NCBI GenBank assembly: GCA_024610705.1
Contig: JANDEH010000012.1
Coordinates: forward strand, 16,802,001-16,866,000
Direction: 5' to 3'
DNA length: 64,000 nt
From: Tetragnatha versicolor
Taxonomy: Eukaryota; Arthropoda; Arachnida; Araneae; Tetragnathidae
The notes below the pieces were generated by a model. It worked only from the letters and a program-made list of their open reading frames with translations. It was not told the origin of the DNA and searched no databases. Made by a program: the position numbers and the translations under genes. Below are positions 11,541 through 22,353 of this stretch, one piece after another (position 1 is the first letter of the stretch; the number at the start of each line of letters is the position of its first letter).

Positions 11541-12230
11541 CTTACTTAAAATTAATCATGAAAAACAATAAAAACTTTAAAGTAAATGACGAAACTTTTA
11601 TTTTCCCAGTAAGTAATGATTCAACATTCATACAAAAAGATAATGTATTAAAAGTTCCCCAACCGTCAGTTTCAGGTGTTAATAAGCGAGCTGTTGGTTC
11701 ACTTTTCTTTTCGAATAAAACCTGACAGTTAAAATATTGGTTGAACTTTTTCTAACTAATTATATTATGTGAAGTATGTCAATGTGCAATATACTCTTCA
11801 TTACTACAATTGTTTTTCTCATAAAAAACTTCGATGTTCAATATTTTCTGAAGCTGTTTTCTTTTCGTAAAAAAATCTTCAATTTAGAGGAAAAATGAAA
11901 AATATGTAAAAGTGCCAAATATTTCGTTTAATTATCCTTACTTTAACGTACAATAAATTTTTTAGTTTGTAAAAATAATTATTGTATAATTTTTTGCATG
12001 TGTACGAATGTGCCCCACACGTGTGCGAAAACTGCCCCACCCATGGGGCACATTCGCACGAAATTTCTCGTTTTTTAGATTGATGGTATAGGTTAGAAAT
12101 TCTAGATGAATGCGACCAGTTATCGTTCTAAAATATCGGGAAAGGTCTTAGCTTTCATTTGAATCCGAGTTTGTTTAAATATCTCATTTAGATCCAGAGA
12201 AACATGCCGAAATGCACTTTTTGTGCGAAT

Positions 12231-12961
12231 GTCAAGCTCGGACTGGCCATGCGGGCATTTGGGCAAATGCCCGGTGGGCCGTTACTCATCGAGGGCCGTT
12301 TGTGGGCCGCCTACAACCAAACTATTTTACGAAAAAGATCCTGTAAAAATGAATCTGTACTCCGCAGGAATTTCCAACTAGCGGCCCACAACTTTTTGTG
12401 CGGCCACCAAACCATTAATTTACCAGAAATTAAATTCATTAATGATGGCATAAATTACTGAACTCAAAAACATATTATATTATATAAAATATTTTTATAA
12501 ACGAATTTTCCTGGTTTCATCTTCAAAAATTCTATGGCATAAAAGGAGCGAACCTTTTCGGATGTCACCCAACAAAAGGGTCCCGAATGAGGTAAAACAG
12601 TACTTTTAAGAGTAAAATTTCCAAAATTTTTCTGAGGGAGGACCCCCAGACCCTCCTTTCTATTTTGAGCTATATCATTTACAATTTATTTTAATATTAA
12701 GATCGTCAAGGTGGAAATTCTTTCTATCCACTGAATTCACCAACAAAGAATTAGAAGTCCATATTGAGTCGTATCTTTAGAGACTTCATGGATTTTAGAC
12801 TATTTCTTAGGGGCCAATTTTCAAAAGAATTTCTTGGGGAGGTACCACGACTCCCCCCCGAAATTTTAATTCTATGAAGTTATATTTTACATGAAAAATA
12901 TGCAGTGGGCCGGTTCAGACTTAAAATGCCCGGGCCGAAATTTCTTCCCAGTCCGGCCCTG
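12231..12961. mobile_element. hAT-type non-autonomous element with 8-bp TSD
   Basis: An 8-bp direct repeat gcgaatgt lies at 12223-12230 and 12962-12969. The element ends caagctcggactggcc and ccagtccggccctg are inverted repeats. The subterminal gcccggtgggccg is mirrored near the right end. An 8-bp duplication and a CA(G)-type terminus point to hAT. The ORF at 12204-12461 is host plus element and is not a gene. Confidence 0.7.
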
Positions 12962-12969
12962 GCGAATGT

Positions 12970-13165
12970 GCCCCACTCTCAGTGCAAAAACTGTCCAAGT
13001 ACTCAGCCGCTCACACCGAGACATATTTTCGAGTGCCCAGCTCTCATCCCAAGAGTACTAAATCTTGGCCTAGTCCCACTAATGGACTCACTACAGGAGA
13101 CCCTCTATACAAATGACGCACCGAGATTGGCTGCCGCAATTGTTGCCACCTTCGGTGGTGTCTAG
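12970..13165 (+). pseudogene. C-terminal fragment of a LINE ORF2, interrupted by the hAT element
   Basis: An open frame reads HSQCKNCPSTQPLTPRHIFE with a C-x2-C and a further H and C, then leucine-rich sequence to a stop at 13163-13165. This resembles the Cys/His tail after the RNase H domain of several arthropod non-LTR elements. Removing the hAT insertion extends the frame upstream to about 12204 (KCTFCANV). The following accgtgcacgtatccatgg and gaagaagaagaag look like a LINE 3' tail. A remnant only. Confidence 0.5.
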
Positions 13166-13654
13166 TTTTACCGTGCACGTATCCATGGACACGAGAAGAA
13201 GAAGAAGAGACATCACCTCACTTTTTTAAATTTCCCTAAAAAACCTCCCTCTGTATTTCTATGTATTTACTGGGTACTTTAGGATTAGGCGGGCACAAAC
13301 ATCAAGAGTTTTGATAAATTCAATAAATGATAAAGTAAATCATAATTAAATTATCTCACCTAGCAGTTGCTTTAATTATTTTTTGTTCCCATGTGTAATT
13401 TAATTTATAAAATATTGAAAAAAAGTCCGATTGCCGATATCATAGCCCGTCTAATCCTGAAGTACCATTTATTGATATTAAATAACTTTATTTAAGAAAT
13501 AAAGGACAATCACGAAGAGTTGTTTTAAAAAACTCCTATAATCGCCTCGAGTTTCTACGCCCTATGAATCCATTACATTGAAGGAAAGCCACACATCACC
13601 TCTAGTTTTTAAGATATTCTAAAATTATGTTTTTTAAGACTTTTGCCCTATTTT

Positions 13655-13995
13655 TAACAGGGTTGGCAAAAACCCGGGTTTTTTTTAAAAAAACCAAGTG
13701 GGTTGGGTTTTTTCAATAAAACCCTGAAAAAAAACATATAAAACTGGGTTTTTTTGGGAAAAAGTGTGGGATTTTTTCAAAATTAAGTGGTTTTCTCCAA
13801 TAAAGTAAGTGGATTTTTTCAGATTTCAGTGAGTACTTTCTATATTAAATGTGTTCTGTCAAAATAATGTCAGTTTTTCCACAGTTAAGTGGGTTTTTCA
13901 AAGTTTTTATACTTTGAAAAACCCACTGAAATTGTAAAAACACCCCTTATTTACTGAAACCTGGTTTAAATTTTCAAAAAAAAAACCCACTAAAA
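13655..13995. mobile_element. Foldback repeat rich in AAAACCC/GGGTTTT
   Basis: It begins gttggcaaaaacccgggttt and ends in aaaaaacccactaaaatt, with internal inverted gggtttttcaaagt and actttgaaaaaccc around 13890-13925. This resembles the widespread ggttggcaaaaaccc insect MITEs. Exact ends are unresolved. Confidence 0.45.
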
Positions 13996-14049
13996 TTAAA
14001 CTTTATTAACTTTTAATAAGGAAAATTCCAAATCAATAATCATCCAAGT

Positions 14050-14310
14050 GAAATCCAAACCTGCCCGTGATGAAATATTAAAGAAACTGAAGAATCGCAA
14101 ATTGATGGCCTCCAACATAAACAGCAGATTTCCAGACAAAATGCAAATATACGTTAATGAACACCGGACTCCCGAACTTAAAAGACTTTTTTCTCAAGCA
14201 CGTAAATTAAAGATTGAAAATGACTAAATTTTGTTGGACTAGAGATGGCCAAATCTTCCTTAGGAAAGATGAATCATCCAGTATAATTAGAATTCATACT
14301 ATAGAAGATC
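14050..14310 (+). pseudogene. LINE ORF1 C-terminal remnant
   Basis: The frame reads IIIQVKSKPARDEILKKLKN, then VNEHRTPELKRLFSQARKLK. After a frameshift near 14224 it continues FCWTRDGQIFLRKDESSS. This pattern (NEHLTP, a Lys-rich helix, then a W-x-R-x-G-x-I segment) is common to the end of ORF1 in insect CR1/Jockey-like LINEs. Confidence 0.65.
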
Positions 14311-14313
14311 TAA

Positions 14314-15106
14314 ATGTTCAACAACCAGGTAACTGACTTTATTTCTATCCCTGAATGTAAAATTATAGAAGATCTGGATGAGCTGAACCAATTTTTAAAC
14401 ATCTCTAAAATTTCGAATAACATTATACATATCAATATAAGAAGTTGGCGTGCAAATTTTGATCATTTCCTATCTCTAATCTCCAATCACATTCATTTAT
14501 TTTTTTTTCTGTTATAATTATGTCTGAAATCTGGATTTACGATAATGAAGTTAATTTTTACAATATAGAAGGTTTCGATTCTTTTTTTTGTTGTAGAAAT
14601 AAGAATAGATCAGGTGGTATAGCTGTGTACACTAAAATAAGTTTTAATTTTAGTAAACTTGAATTGACCTATATTTCCGCTGAAACTGTTTTACTTCAAT
14701 GTAAAAAACTAAATTTTACTCTTATTACCGATCCCATGAATTCACCATAGATAGTTTTAACAGCGAACTTAAAATCGTTTTATCAGAGCTAAAAGACCCA
14801 AATATAATTATTATGGGAGATTTAAATATAGACATTTTATCTGATGATTTTTTAAATCAAGAATATTTAAACTTTTTATCTGAAATGGTATTCCATAATT
14901 ATTTAGATAGGCTTACTAGAATTGGCACCTCTACTCCTCTACATCCTGTAATAGACCATGTTTTTGTTAGAACCAAAAAATTTTCAGTTTCTACAGGAGT
15001 TTTCCTGAGTGATATTACTGACCATTATAGTACTTTATGTAGATTAAAAGGTAGCGAAGATATAATATCCAAACCCAAAATTAATACCTCTCTCCTCTCT
15101 CTATAA
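14314..15106 (+). pseudogene. LINE endonuclease domain, frameshifted
   Basis: Three consecutive open pieces (14314-14517, 14520-14750, 14813-15106) read in succession as an exonuclease-endonuclease-phosphatase domain: HINIRSWRANFDHFL, SEIWI, GFDSFFCCRNKNRSGGIAVY, MGDLNIDIL (catalytic D and N), VIDHVFVR and SDITDHYS (catalytic D-H pair). The breaks at 14517-14520 and 14748 show it is dead. Confidence 0.75.
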
Positions 15107-15154
15107 ATTTTAAAAAAACTTAATGAATACCTGAATACGTACGAATTCAGAAAC

Positions 15155-15580
15155 TTGCATTCTAATTACTCTGATTTGGACTTGACGAATTTCCGACACT
15201 ATATTCTTCCAAACCTAAACTCTTTCCTTTTCATTGAATTTAGTAATTTGGAAGTATTAAATTTACTTAAAAATTTCTCAAATGTTGATAATTATGACTA
15301 TGATGGAATTAGTATGAAACGTATTAAAAATATAGCCCATAATAATATAGATTTTATTACTATTTTCGTAAATACCTCAATCGTTTCATCTGAATTTCCA
15401 AATTCCCTCAAAAAAGGCACAATAACTCCTATATTTAAATCTGGAAATAAGAACGCTGTAGTAAACTACAGACCTATTTCTATTCTCCCCTGTTTTTCTA
15501 AAATTATTGAAAAAGCTCTTTCTATCAGAATGTATGATTATCTCTATTCTAAAAAAAAGTTTTTGGTGAACGGTTTCTAG
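15155..15580 (+). pseudogene. LINE reverse transcriptase, N-terminal part
   Basis: 141-codon open stretch with YDYDGISMKRIKN, PNSLKKGTITPIFKSGN and VNYRPISILPCFSKIIEKAL, i.e. RT motifs 0 to 2. It is truncated at about 15560 by the inserted block. Its continuation is at 18995. Confidence 0.8.
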
Positions 15581-15804
15581 AGAAAGGCTTTTTAATTACT
15601 GATCCGTATAACACATATTTGGTATCAAACTGTCCGGATTCCTTTGAGGATGTGCAAAGTGCCTTTAGAATTTCTAAAAAAAATCTCAATTTTAAAATAT
15701 TTCCATTTTTTTAGATTTCGGATAAGGTCGCAGTTACAAAGCAAGAAACTATGAATTTTAAAACAATTGAAAACATATTTCACTGGTTTTTTAATATTCA
15801 AATA

Positions 15805-16302
15805 CGAGGGTTGTTTTTTAATTAACTTCCGTTTTTCTGCTGAAAAGAAAGTATTAGAAAGTTTAAAATAATTTTGGTACAGGTAGTTAGATACATCTTT
15901 CAGGTTCAATTTGCCACTTTACTGAATAAAATCAGACATTTTTTCTATTTTTTATCGATTTTACAAGCGCGCTCCTCGAACTATTTTCCCGCCAACCCAT
16001 AGAGAATTTCGCGTTTTTTCTCCGCTCGCTCCGTCCGCGACCAGACATTAACATAGGGCAGGTGATCGCGGACGGAGCGAGGGGAGAAAAAAAGCCGAAA
16101 TTCTCTATGGGTTGGCGGGAAAATAGTTCGAGGAGCGCGCTTGTAAAATCGATAAAAAATAGAAAAAATGTCCGATTTTATTCAGTAAAGTGGCAAATTG
16201 AACCTGAAAGATGTATCTAACTACCTGTACCAAAATTATTTTGAAATTTCTAATTATTTCTTTTCAGCAGAAAAACGGAAGTTAATTAAAAAACAACCCT
16301 CG
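15805..16302. mobile_element. TA-flanked foldback MITE, CGAGGGTTGTTTTTTAAT termini
   Basis: Near-perfect palindrome: left cgagggttgttttttaatta (15805 on) is mirrored by the sequence ending at 16302; TA lies at 15803-15804 and 16303-16304. Arms exceed 220 bp and meet around a short GC-rich spacer at about 16036-16068. The terminus resembles mariner-type ends. ORFs inside (for example 15625-15909) are shadows. Confidence 0.8.
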
Positions 16303-16870
16303 TAGATTAAATAATCATCTTTCTATTTATAACACGAATTTAAAAAATATATTTTGTGTTATTTTTAACAATATTTATATTTTTGTTGTTCACAAATGGT
16401 TTAATTGTTGTTCAAACGGTTTTCATTATATTTTAAACTTATATATAATTAGTTTATTTTTTATTTTTTAAATAACAAATTAATATTTTTATATTTATCT
16501 TTGTAGTTGTGGCAACCTAATCATTACTATATTTACAAAAAAATATACACTCGCTTTCGGAAATTTTGAATTTTGCATTTATTTTTTATATCCTTTTGCA
16601 AGTATGTTTTTTAAGGTAGTAAAATGTAACTCTTTATTTCATAATGACAAAACGCAAACAACTAAATAACACGGGTGAATGTTTTAGAAATAAGGATGAA
16701 AATGTTGGAAGTCTTGAAATTCGGTGTCGTTGCTATGAAAATGACACAACTTCGAAGTTTGTTTCTTATGAAGATAAAATTCTAAATTTTCGCGATGTTT
16801 AAGATAATTACTACATTTTTAACAGTCAATCATTACAAATTTTAAGAAAGTTAAATTTATTCCTGAGATA

Positions 16871-18278
16871 CACTGCTGGCCATCCAAAATGGTACACCAA
16901 GAAGAAACAAAGATATCAAATCCAAATTTATTTCTATGATTGCAAATAGTATTAATGTGAATTGATTAAAAATTCAGCCTTCCTGGATGTTAGGGGGCCG
17001 ATAAAATCGCTGAGGAGTGTTTTCTCCATAGGTGTCCATTACCGCCGCCCCACGCCATGGTATTGAACGAAGGAGGCTCTAAATGGGCTTTGAGGGATTG
17101 GAGGACCATGTTGAGTCAACAGGTAATCAAAGTTCATGTGGTGCACCAGCGGACGTGGCATACCGAGCTAGGGGATTTCTCCTCTTTCATCGGACATGTT
17201 TTGTGGCGTTGGTTCTTAAGAACGGGTAGGTCAGGGTAAAAATGCAACATAGGGGGATAAGAAGAAAGCTTGGACATTGAGTTCATCACGTGGTTGTGCA
17301 TTTTTCTCTTGAGACTTGTCCGCAGGCGAGGGTTGAAGGTAAGGGTGGACAAGAGGTTGTCAAACCTCAATGCTGCAGTTCTGGTTGGTAAAAATGTGTC
17401 TTTAAATCATGCTGAGGAGGTGTGGGAGTTGAATCCAATGCTTCACTACCTCGTTACTCTGCGTAAAGAGGAAATCTGACGATTACAAAATCAATAGCTG
17501 AGTGCTCTCTTTTCTCGCTGTCGTAGAGTTATCTCCAACTATCGTGGTGCTCCAGACCGCATTGGGATACTCTCATAAACTCTATGCCATCACTTTGAGA
17601 TGTCAATTTCAATATTTAGAGCATTGTTGCCAACGCCAAATCATGTGTTGAAGATTGGAATTTTTCTGAAGCTATGCTTGCCAAACGGGCGGTCCCCTGC
17701 ACTGTAAACGACATGCATTCCACTCCCACACCTCCTCAGTATGATTTACCGGCCCATTAGCCAACCAGAGCTGCAGTATTGTGGTTTGACAACCTGTTGT
17801 CCACCCATACCTTCAACCCTCACCTGCGGACAAGTCTCAAGAGAAAAATGCCCAACCACGTGATGAACTCAATGTCCAAGCTTTCTTCTTATCCCCCTAT
17901 GTTGCATTTTTACCCTGACCTACCCGTTCTTAAGATCCAACGCCACAAAACATGTCTGATGAAAGAGGAGAAATCACCTAGCCCGGTATGCCACGTCCGC
18001 TGGTGCGCCACATGAACTTTGATTACCTGTGGACTCAACATGGTCCTCCAACCCCTCAAAGCCCATTTAGAGCCTCCTTCACTCAATACCATGGCGTGGG
18101 GCGACGGTAATGGACACCTATGGAGAAAACACTCCTCACCGATTTTCTCGGCCCCCTAACATCCAGGAAGGCTGAATTTTTAATCAATTCACATTTACAC
18201 TATGTGAAATCATAGAAATAAATTTGGGTTTGATACCTCTGTTCCTTCTTGGTGTACCATTTTGGATGGCCAGCAGTG
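16871..18278. mobile_element. TA-flanked long-arm foldback element, CACTGCTGGCCATCC termini
   Basis: Arms of over 500 bp: cactgctggccatccaaaat at 16871 is mirrored at 18278; TA at 16869-16870 and 18279-18280. The TA target and the terminus style fit Tc1/mariner-like elements. ORFs at 17057-17239 with 17910-18092, and 17134-17370 with 17779-18015, are the same sequence read from the two arms. They give near-identical 60 and 78 aa products with no recognised transposase motif. Confidence 0.75.
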
Positions 18279-18280
18279 TA

Positions 18281-18706
18281 TTTCAATGCTTCCCTTAATG
18301 TATCTGTGAAAAAACATTACCTTAGGGAAATGGGTAAAAGATGTTTACAGTACTTTGTTGTTAATTTTCTTGGGGTTCAATTCCGTTATAGTTCCCGCTA
18401 AATATCGCCAATCTCTTTCGAACGCTCAATATTCAAATGTAAACCAATTTTTCTAATTTTTAATGATAGATCTAATAGTTAGATCTTGAATAGTTATAGA
18501 TCTAATTAAACACTTTAATCTATGAATTTGAAACAATTTAGCGATATTTATACTTTATAGTGTCCAAAAGAGATTAGTGATATTTAGAGGGAACTATAAC
18601 GGAATTCAACCCCAAGAAAATTAACAACAGAGCAATGTAAACATTTTTTTACCCATTTCCCTAAGGTAATGTGTTTTTCACAGATACATTAAGGGAAGCA
18701 CTGAAA
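18281..18706. mobile_element. Palindromic MITE with a nested GGTTCAATTCCG element
   Basis: Outer arms tttcaatgcttcccttaatg (18281) and its inverse ending at 18706. Nested between them, about 18371-18613, is a GGTTCAATTCCGTTA family copy with gttcccgctaaatatcgcc subterminal sequence and its inverse ggaattcaacc. Confidence 0.65.
18371..18613. mobile_element. GGTTCAATTCnGTTA family MITE, copy 2
   Basis: Inverted ends ggttcaattccgttatag and ctataacggaattcaacc; same family as 6163-6369 and 40474-40692. It sits at the centre of the 18281-18706 palindrome. Confidence 0.7.
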
Positions 18707-18994
18707 CATTAAGGGAAGGTTCATATTTAGCGGGAACTATATATGAACCTTTCTTGGAATTATAAAGCGATCCGCCAATTCATGTTACCATAAAGGAAAT
18801 GATAAAATTACACCACTGAATAAATTTTCGCCATTTTTGAAAGAGTACCACGGAGAAGTACTACCCCTGTGTTAAGAATGTTTTAGTGAGCTGGGTTTTG
18901 TGGGGAATTGTGAAGCGGTCCAAAAGTTACTGCCGGGGGTTGGCGAGCGGTAGCGAGCAGGGGGCGGTAGCCCCCTAGTTTGTTAAAAATATTT

Positions 18995-20217
18995 TTTTTT
19001 GCAGAAAACCAATATGGTTTTATTAAAGGAAGGAATACTGAATCTGCAATATTACACTTTTCCAAATTTATTTATAACAGTATTGACAATTAATAATAGT
19101 AAAAAACCGTAGCGATCTTCTTAGATATTTCCAAAGCCTTCGACAACGTAAATCATTCAATATTAATTAAAAAATTAGATTCAGCTGGTTTTCGGGGAAA
19201 TATTTTGAATTGGTTTAAATCTTTATCTTTCCAATAGAGAACAACGTGACAAAGTTTTAATAATAATTTCAGTAATTATGATTCTATAAATCGTTGAGTT
19301 CCTCAAGGTTCAATTCTGGGCCCATTGTTATTTCTGATTTTTATTAATGATTTATGCAAACTCAAGTTATTTGGTAAAATGATTACATATGCAGATGACT
19401 CTGTTTTACTGTACTCATGCGTCAATTTTAATGAACTTCTTTTCCAAGTTGAATCAGATTTGATTGAAGTTGGAAAATGGTTTGCTGCGAATGATTTGTG
19501 CTTAAATTTAAATAAGACAAAATATATCTACTTCAATCTAAGGCAGTCTGAATTTGATCTTAAAATTAAATTTCACACACAAATTTGTAATAAAAATTCT
19601 AGTTACACTTGTTATACTCTAAACTCTGTTTCTACAATTAAATATCTCGGTTTGCATGTTGATTATAATTTAAAATGGAAAACTCACATTAGTGAAATAA
19701 GTAAAAAATTACGTTTTGTTTTGGTTAGGTTTCACCACTTAAAAAATTAAATAGACAAAAATTTTTTAAAAATTCTGTATTATTCTTGGTTTTATTCTTT
19801 AATTATGGTATCATAATATGGGGAGGTGATTACAAATCAAATTTATTACCTTAAATTTCAATTAAAAATAAGTGTTTTAAAATTCTTGAACCTAGATACT
19901 CAAACCCTTTAAAATTTAGAACATTGAGATTATTACCTTTAAGATTTAATTTTTTATACCGTGTTTCACTTTTTTTGCACCGTAATAAATCGATTTGTAA
20001 CTTAAAAGAAAACATATCCCAAAGAAGGCCAAATGAAGTGTACAAAATTCCTAGATTTTTTAAAGAAATTTTCCGTACTAAGCATTTTTTCTATCTAGCA
20101 CCCAAATTTTATAACAATTTGCCCCGAGATCTCCAAAATATTGAACAGTGTTTTACTTTCAAGCGCGAACTTTTTCTTCTTATTATAAATTTAGACGACA
20201 TAGCCTTTTATTTTTAA
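18995..20217 (+). pseudogene. LINE reverse transcriptase, central and C-terminal parts
   Basis: Seen in order: QYGFIKGRNTESAILHF (about 19008), ISKAFDNVNHSILIKKL (palm, catalytic D, about 19118), VPQGSILGPLLFLIFINDL, YADDSVLL (catalytic motif, about 19387), LCLNLNKTKYIYF and TIKYLGLHVD. After further breaks, the C-terminal LPRDLQNIEQCFTFKREL ends at 20217. Open pieces are 19325-19750 and 19924-20217; stops and shifts lie between. Confidence 0.8.
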
Positions 20218-20889
20218 AATTTTTATGAAGCGATAGTATATTTGCAGCAGCCAGACTTTGCCAATGGAAAACAAAAAATAAATTAATTTCAATATATTTT
20301 GTTTTATTTATTTTTTTAATTGAATCACAATGTATTTTTAATTGATATTTAAATCTTGATGTATTTATTTCAATTTGTTCTAGAATTCCTTTTTTTTGTG
20401 TGTTTTTGTATTGTCTTTCTTTTTCTTCTTTTTTGTTATTTTCCCCATTGTATTTTTAATGTATGTATTAATTTCTATTACGCCCGAATGGGATCTTTTG
20501 TTTCCCCTGGGCGTATCATATGTTTTTTATTTGTGTTTATTTTATGTATTTCTTCCCATTATTTGTCAATAAAATATTTATTTATAATTATAATATAATG
20601 TATAATAATAATTATAGTATAATTAAGTATAAATAGCATTATTAAATAACATCCAGATGTTAATCATTTGATAATTAGTTAAAACTATTAATTAATTTAT
20701 TTAAAATTACCTATTAATTTGGGGAACGTGTATGGGGCGCTGAAATTTATTTGCTCCATGCCCAGGAACAGGCCTGGTTATTTCTATTTACGGAACCAGA
20801 GCAGCAGCAGTCGGTGTGTTGTGTAGATCAAATTTTATAAACCCCACTAACCTTTCAATATAATCTAATAACGAGAGTAAAATAACAAT

Positions 20890-21240
20890 ATTTTGGCCCT
20901 TAAAAAAGAAAAAAGATCACAAATTTGCAAGTTTCTCCTACTTTGTTTTTCAACTTTTCTCTGCATGATAGCGCTGAAAAACAATCTAGAAAAATCCTAC
21001 CAGAGGGTCCAAAACGCTATTTTCAAATCATCTTATGATAGTAAGCAGCACTGCAAATATCAATGTTTGACAGAAAAGTAGGCAGTACCATTTGGAGATC
21101 ACAGCCGTGATTGGCTGTGACGTGTTCATTCAATCTGTCCCTGGGGTATTGGACGGCTGGGATTCAATTTCTCCGCCACTCGTGACGTCAAAAGGAAGGT
21201 GTGAGATTGATGCGATCCCAGTGCTAGCAGGTAGCAGGGC
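20890..21240 (-). repeat. Dispersed GC-rich repeat, copy 2
   Basis: The reverse complement shows cactgggatcgc, cacgtcacagccaatcac and cgttttggaccctctgg, in the same order as at 690-930. Function unknown. The ORFs at 20893-21081 and 21092-21364 lie in it and have no recognisable product. Confidence 0.5.
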
Positions 21241-21930
21241 CCCCCTCCCCATCACAAGGCAACTCAAGCTTTTTCGATTTCTATTATCACCTATATGGGC
21301 CCATGGCCAATTTTGGTTCGGTACTCTTTGGGCAAATCAATCTTTGGAAGGCATTTCGTTCTGATAAGTTTCGAATTAGTAGAAAGACATTAGAAGTGCT
21401 TGCAGGAATAAGAAACAGACTCCAATGAAAAGCTTTTGGAGTTTGCTCATCGTTGCTGCGAGCACCTCAAATAGAAACTTCCATCTATCTAATTATGCTT
21501 TGGATTTATATTAATATTTTATAATGAAGAAATCCAAAGATTCAGTTGAGGACGTGATGGGTGGTCAAAGGTAGTAAAATATTAAGAATAACTGATTAGG
21601 GAAAATCGATAATGTACCTGAGAGTCATTAGTTGGTATAGCCACATCCAATAATTGTCCCTTATGGCCAGTTAGCTAAATGTTGGATCTTGCTATTTGAC
21701 AAAATCCCGATCTTTTCCATTCTGAGGTGTACGAAGGATGTGAAAAGTTTCTTATTTATTACTATTAATTCACTTCTGTAATTAGAAGGTATACCTACAA
21801 TATTCCAAGCATTAATTAATAAATTCCAACTAGGCTGGCTCAGGATTTACGCTCATCATCTGTTCAGATGCAACTCGGAGACTTTATAAGATTTTAAGCC
21901 CCTGTGTTTAAGAACTTCCACCAAATGCAT
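21240..21930. other. Intergenic sequence downstream of both convergent genes
   Basis: No gene, palindrome or strong repeat seen. It separates repeat copy 2 from the 3' end of the ABCC4-like gene. Confidence 0.5.
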
Positions 21931-21940
21931 AGAAAATAAA

Positions 21941-22032
21941 TTTATTTCCATAAGCAGCTTACAAAACTCTTGTACATTCATCTAAAAATAATGTTAAAAA
22001 CTATATACAAAACGGTCTATCGTCCACCACTA
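21941..22032 (-). terminator. 3' UTR and poly(A) signal of the ABCC4-like gene
   Basis: On the minus strand AATAAA lies at 21946-21941, about 90 bases after the stop codon (22035-22033). Cleavage would be expected at roughly 21915-21930, giving a short 3' UTR. Confidence 0.6.
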
Positions 22033-22353
22033 TTATAAGTAGGTCATTTCCGTGTTGTCGAACCCATCATTGACTTTTCCGTCGCGTTGAGCATTATTGA
22101 GCAGTCCTCCATTGCCGACGGATCCGTTCATATCGATAACGTCATCGCCGCGTCCGCCCACACCCCCGAAGACGTTATTGGCTGGCGGATGCTTGGGGGC
22201 GGCGTTTTTGAGGTAGGAGTTGCGGGCTATCTCCTTCAGTTGCTGGGCCATGCCCGAGCCAGTCATCTGGACCATGTGAGAGAAGATACTCTTGCGGTCT
22301 TGGAGAAGGGTGAAAGGGGCGTCGAATTCTTTCACCTCACCTGCGTCTAGGAC
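22033..22353 (-). CDS. ABCC4: ABCC4-like terminal exon
   Basis: 321 bp including TAA. VLDAGEVKEFDAPFTLLQDR, then a conserved helix ending QLKEIARNSYLK, and a Gly/Asn-rich tail ending DNTEMTYL. The last residues T-Y-L fit a class I PDZ ligand; human ABCC4 also ends in a PDZ ligand (ETAL). Confidence 0.95.
   Translation of the reverse strand, partial: VLDAGEVKEFDAPFTLLQDRKSIFSHMVQMTGSGMAQQLKEIARNSYLKNAAPKHPPANNVFGGVGGRGDDVIDMNGSVGNGGLLNNAQRDGKVNDGFDNTEMTYL

Larger units (their letters stand above)
13996..20600 (+). mobile_element. Decayed non-LTR retrotransposon (CR1/L2/Jockey-like), split by nested inserts
   Basis: Left half (13996 to about 15560): ORF1 tail, endonuclease and N-terminal reverse transcriptase. 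Right half (about 18995-20600): remainder of the RT with YADD, C-terminal domain and 3' UTR. The RT sequence resumes at QYGFIKGRNTESA, just after where the left half ends, so about 3.4 kb of palindromic DNA elements inserted into one LINE. Frameshifts and stops in every domain make it non-functional. The 3' UTR has a cgcccgaatggga...tcccctgggcg hairpin (20480-20513) typical of these LINEs and ends in caataaaatatttattt. Confidence 0.8.

Noticed and set aside
12204..12461. 85-codon ORF beginning MPKCTFCANV
   Set aside because: Only the first residues belong to a LINE remnant; the rest is hAT-element DNA after the 8-bp duplication, so it is a chimera.
17057..18092. Two near-identical pairs of ORFs on opposite strands
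   Set aside because: They are the same DNA in the two arms of one palindrome and show no transposase catalytic motif.
22087..22350. Plus-strand 87-codon ORF
   Set aside because: Antisense shadow of the ABCC4-like terminal exon.
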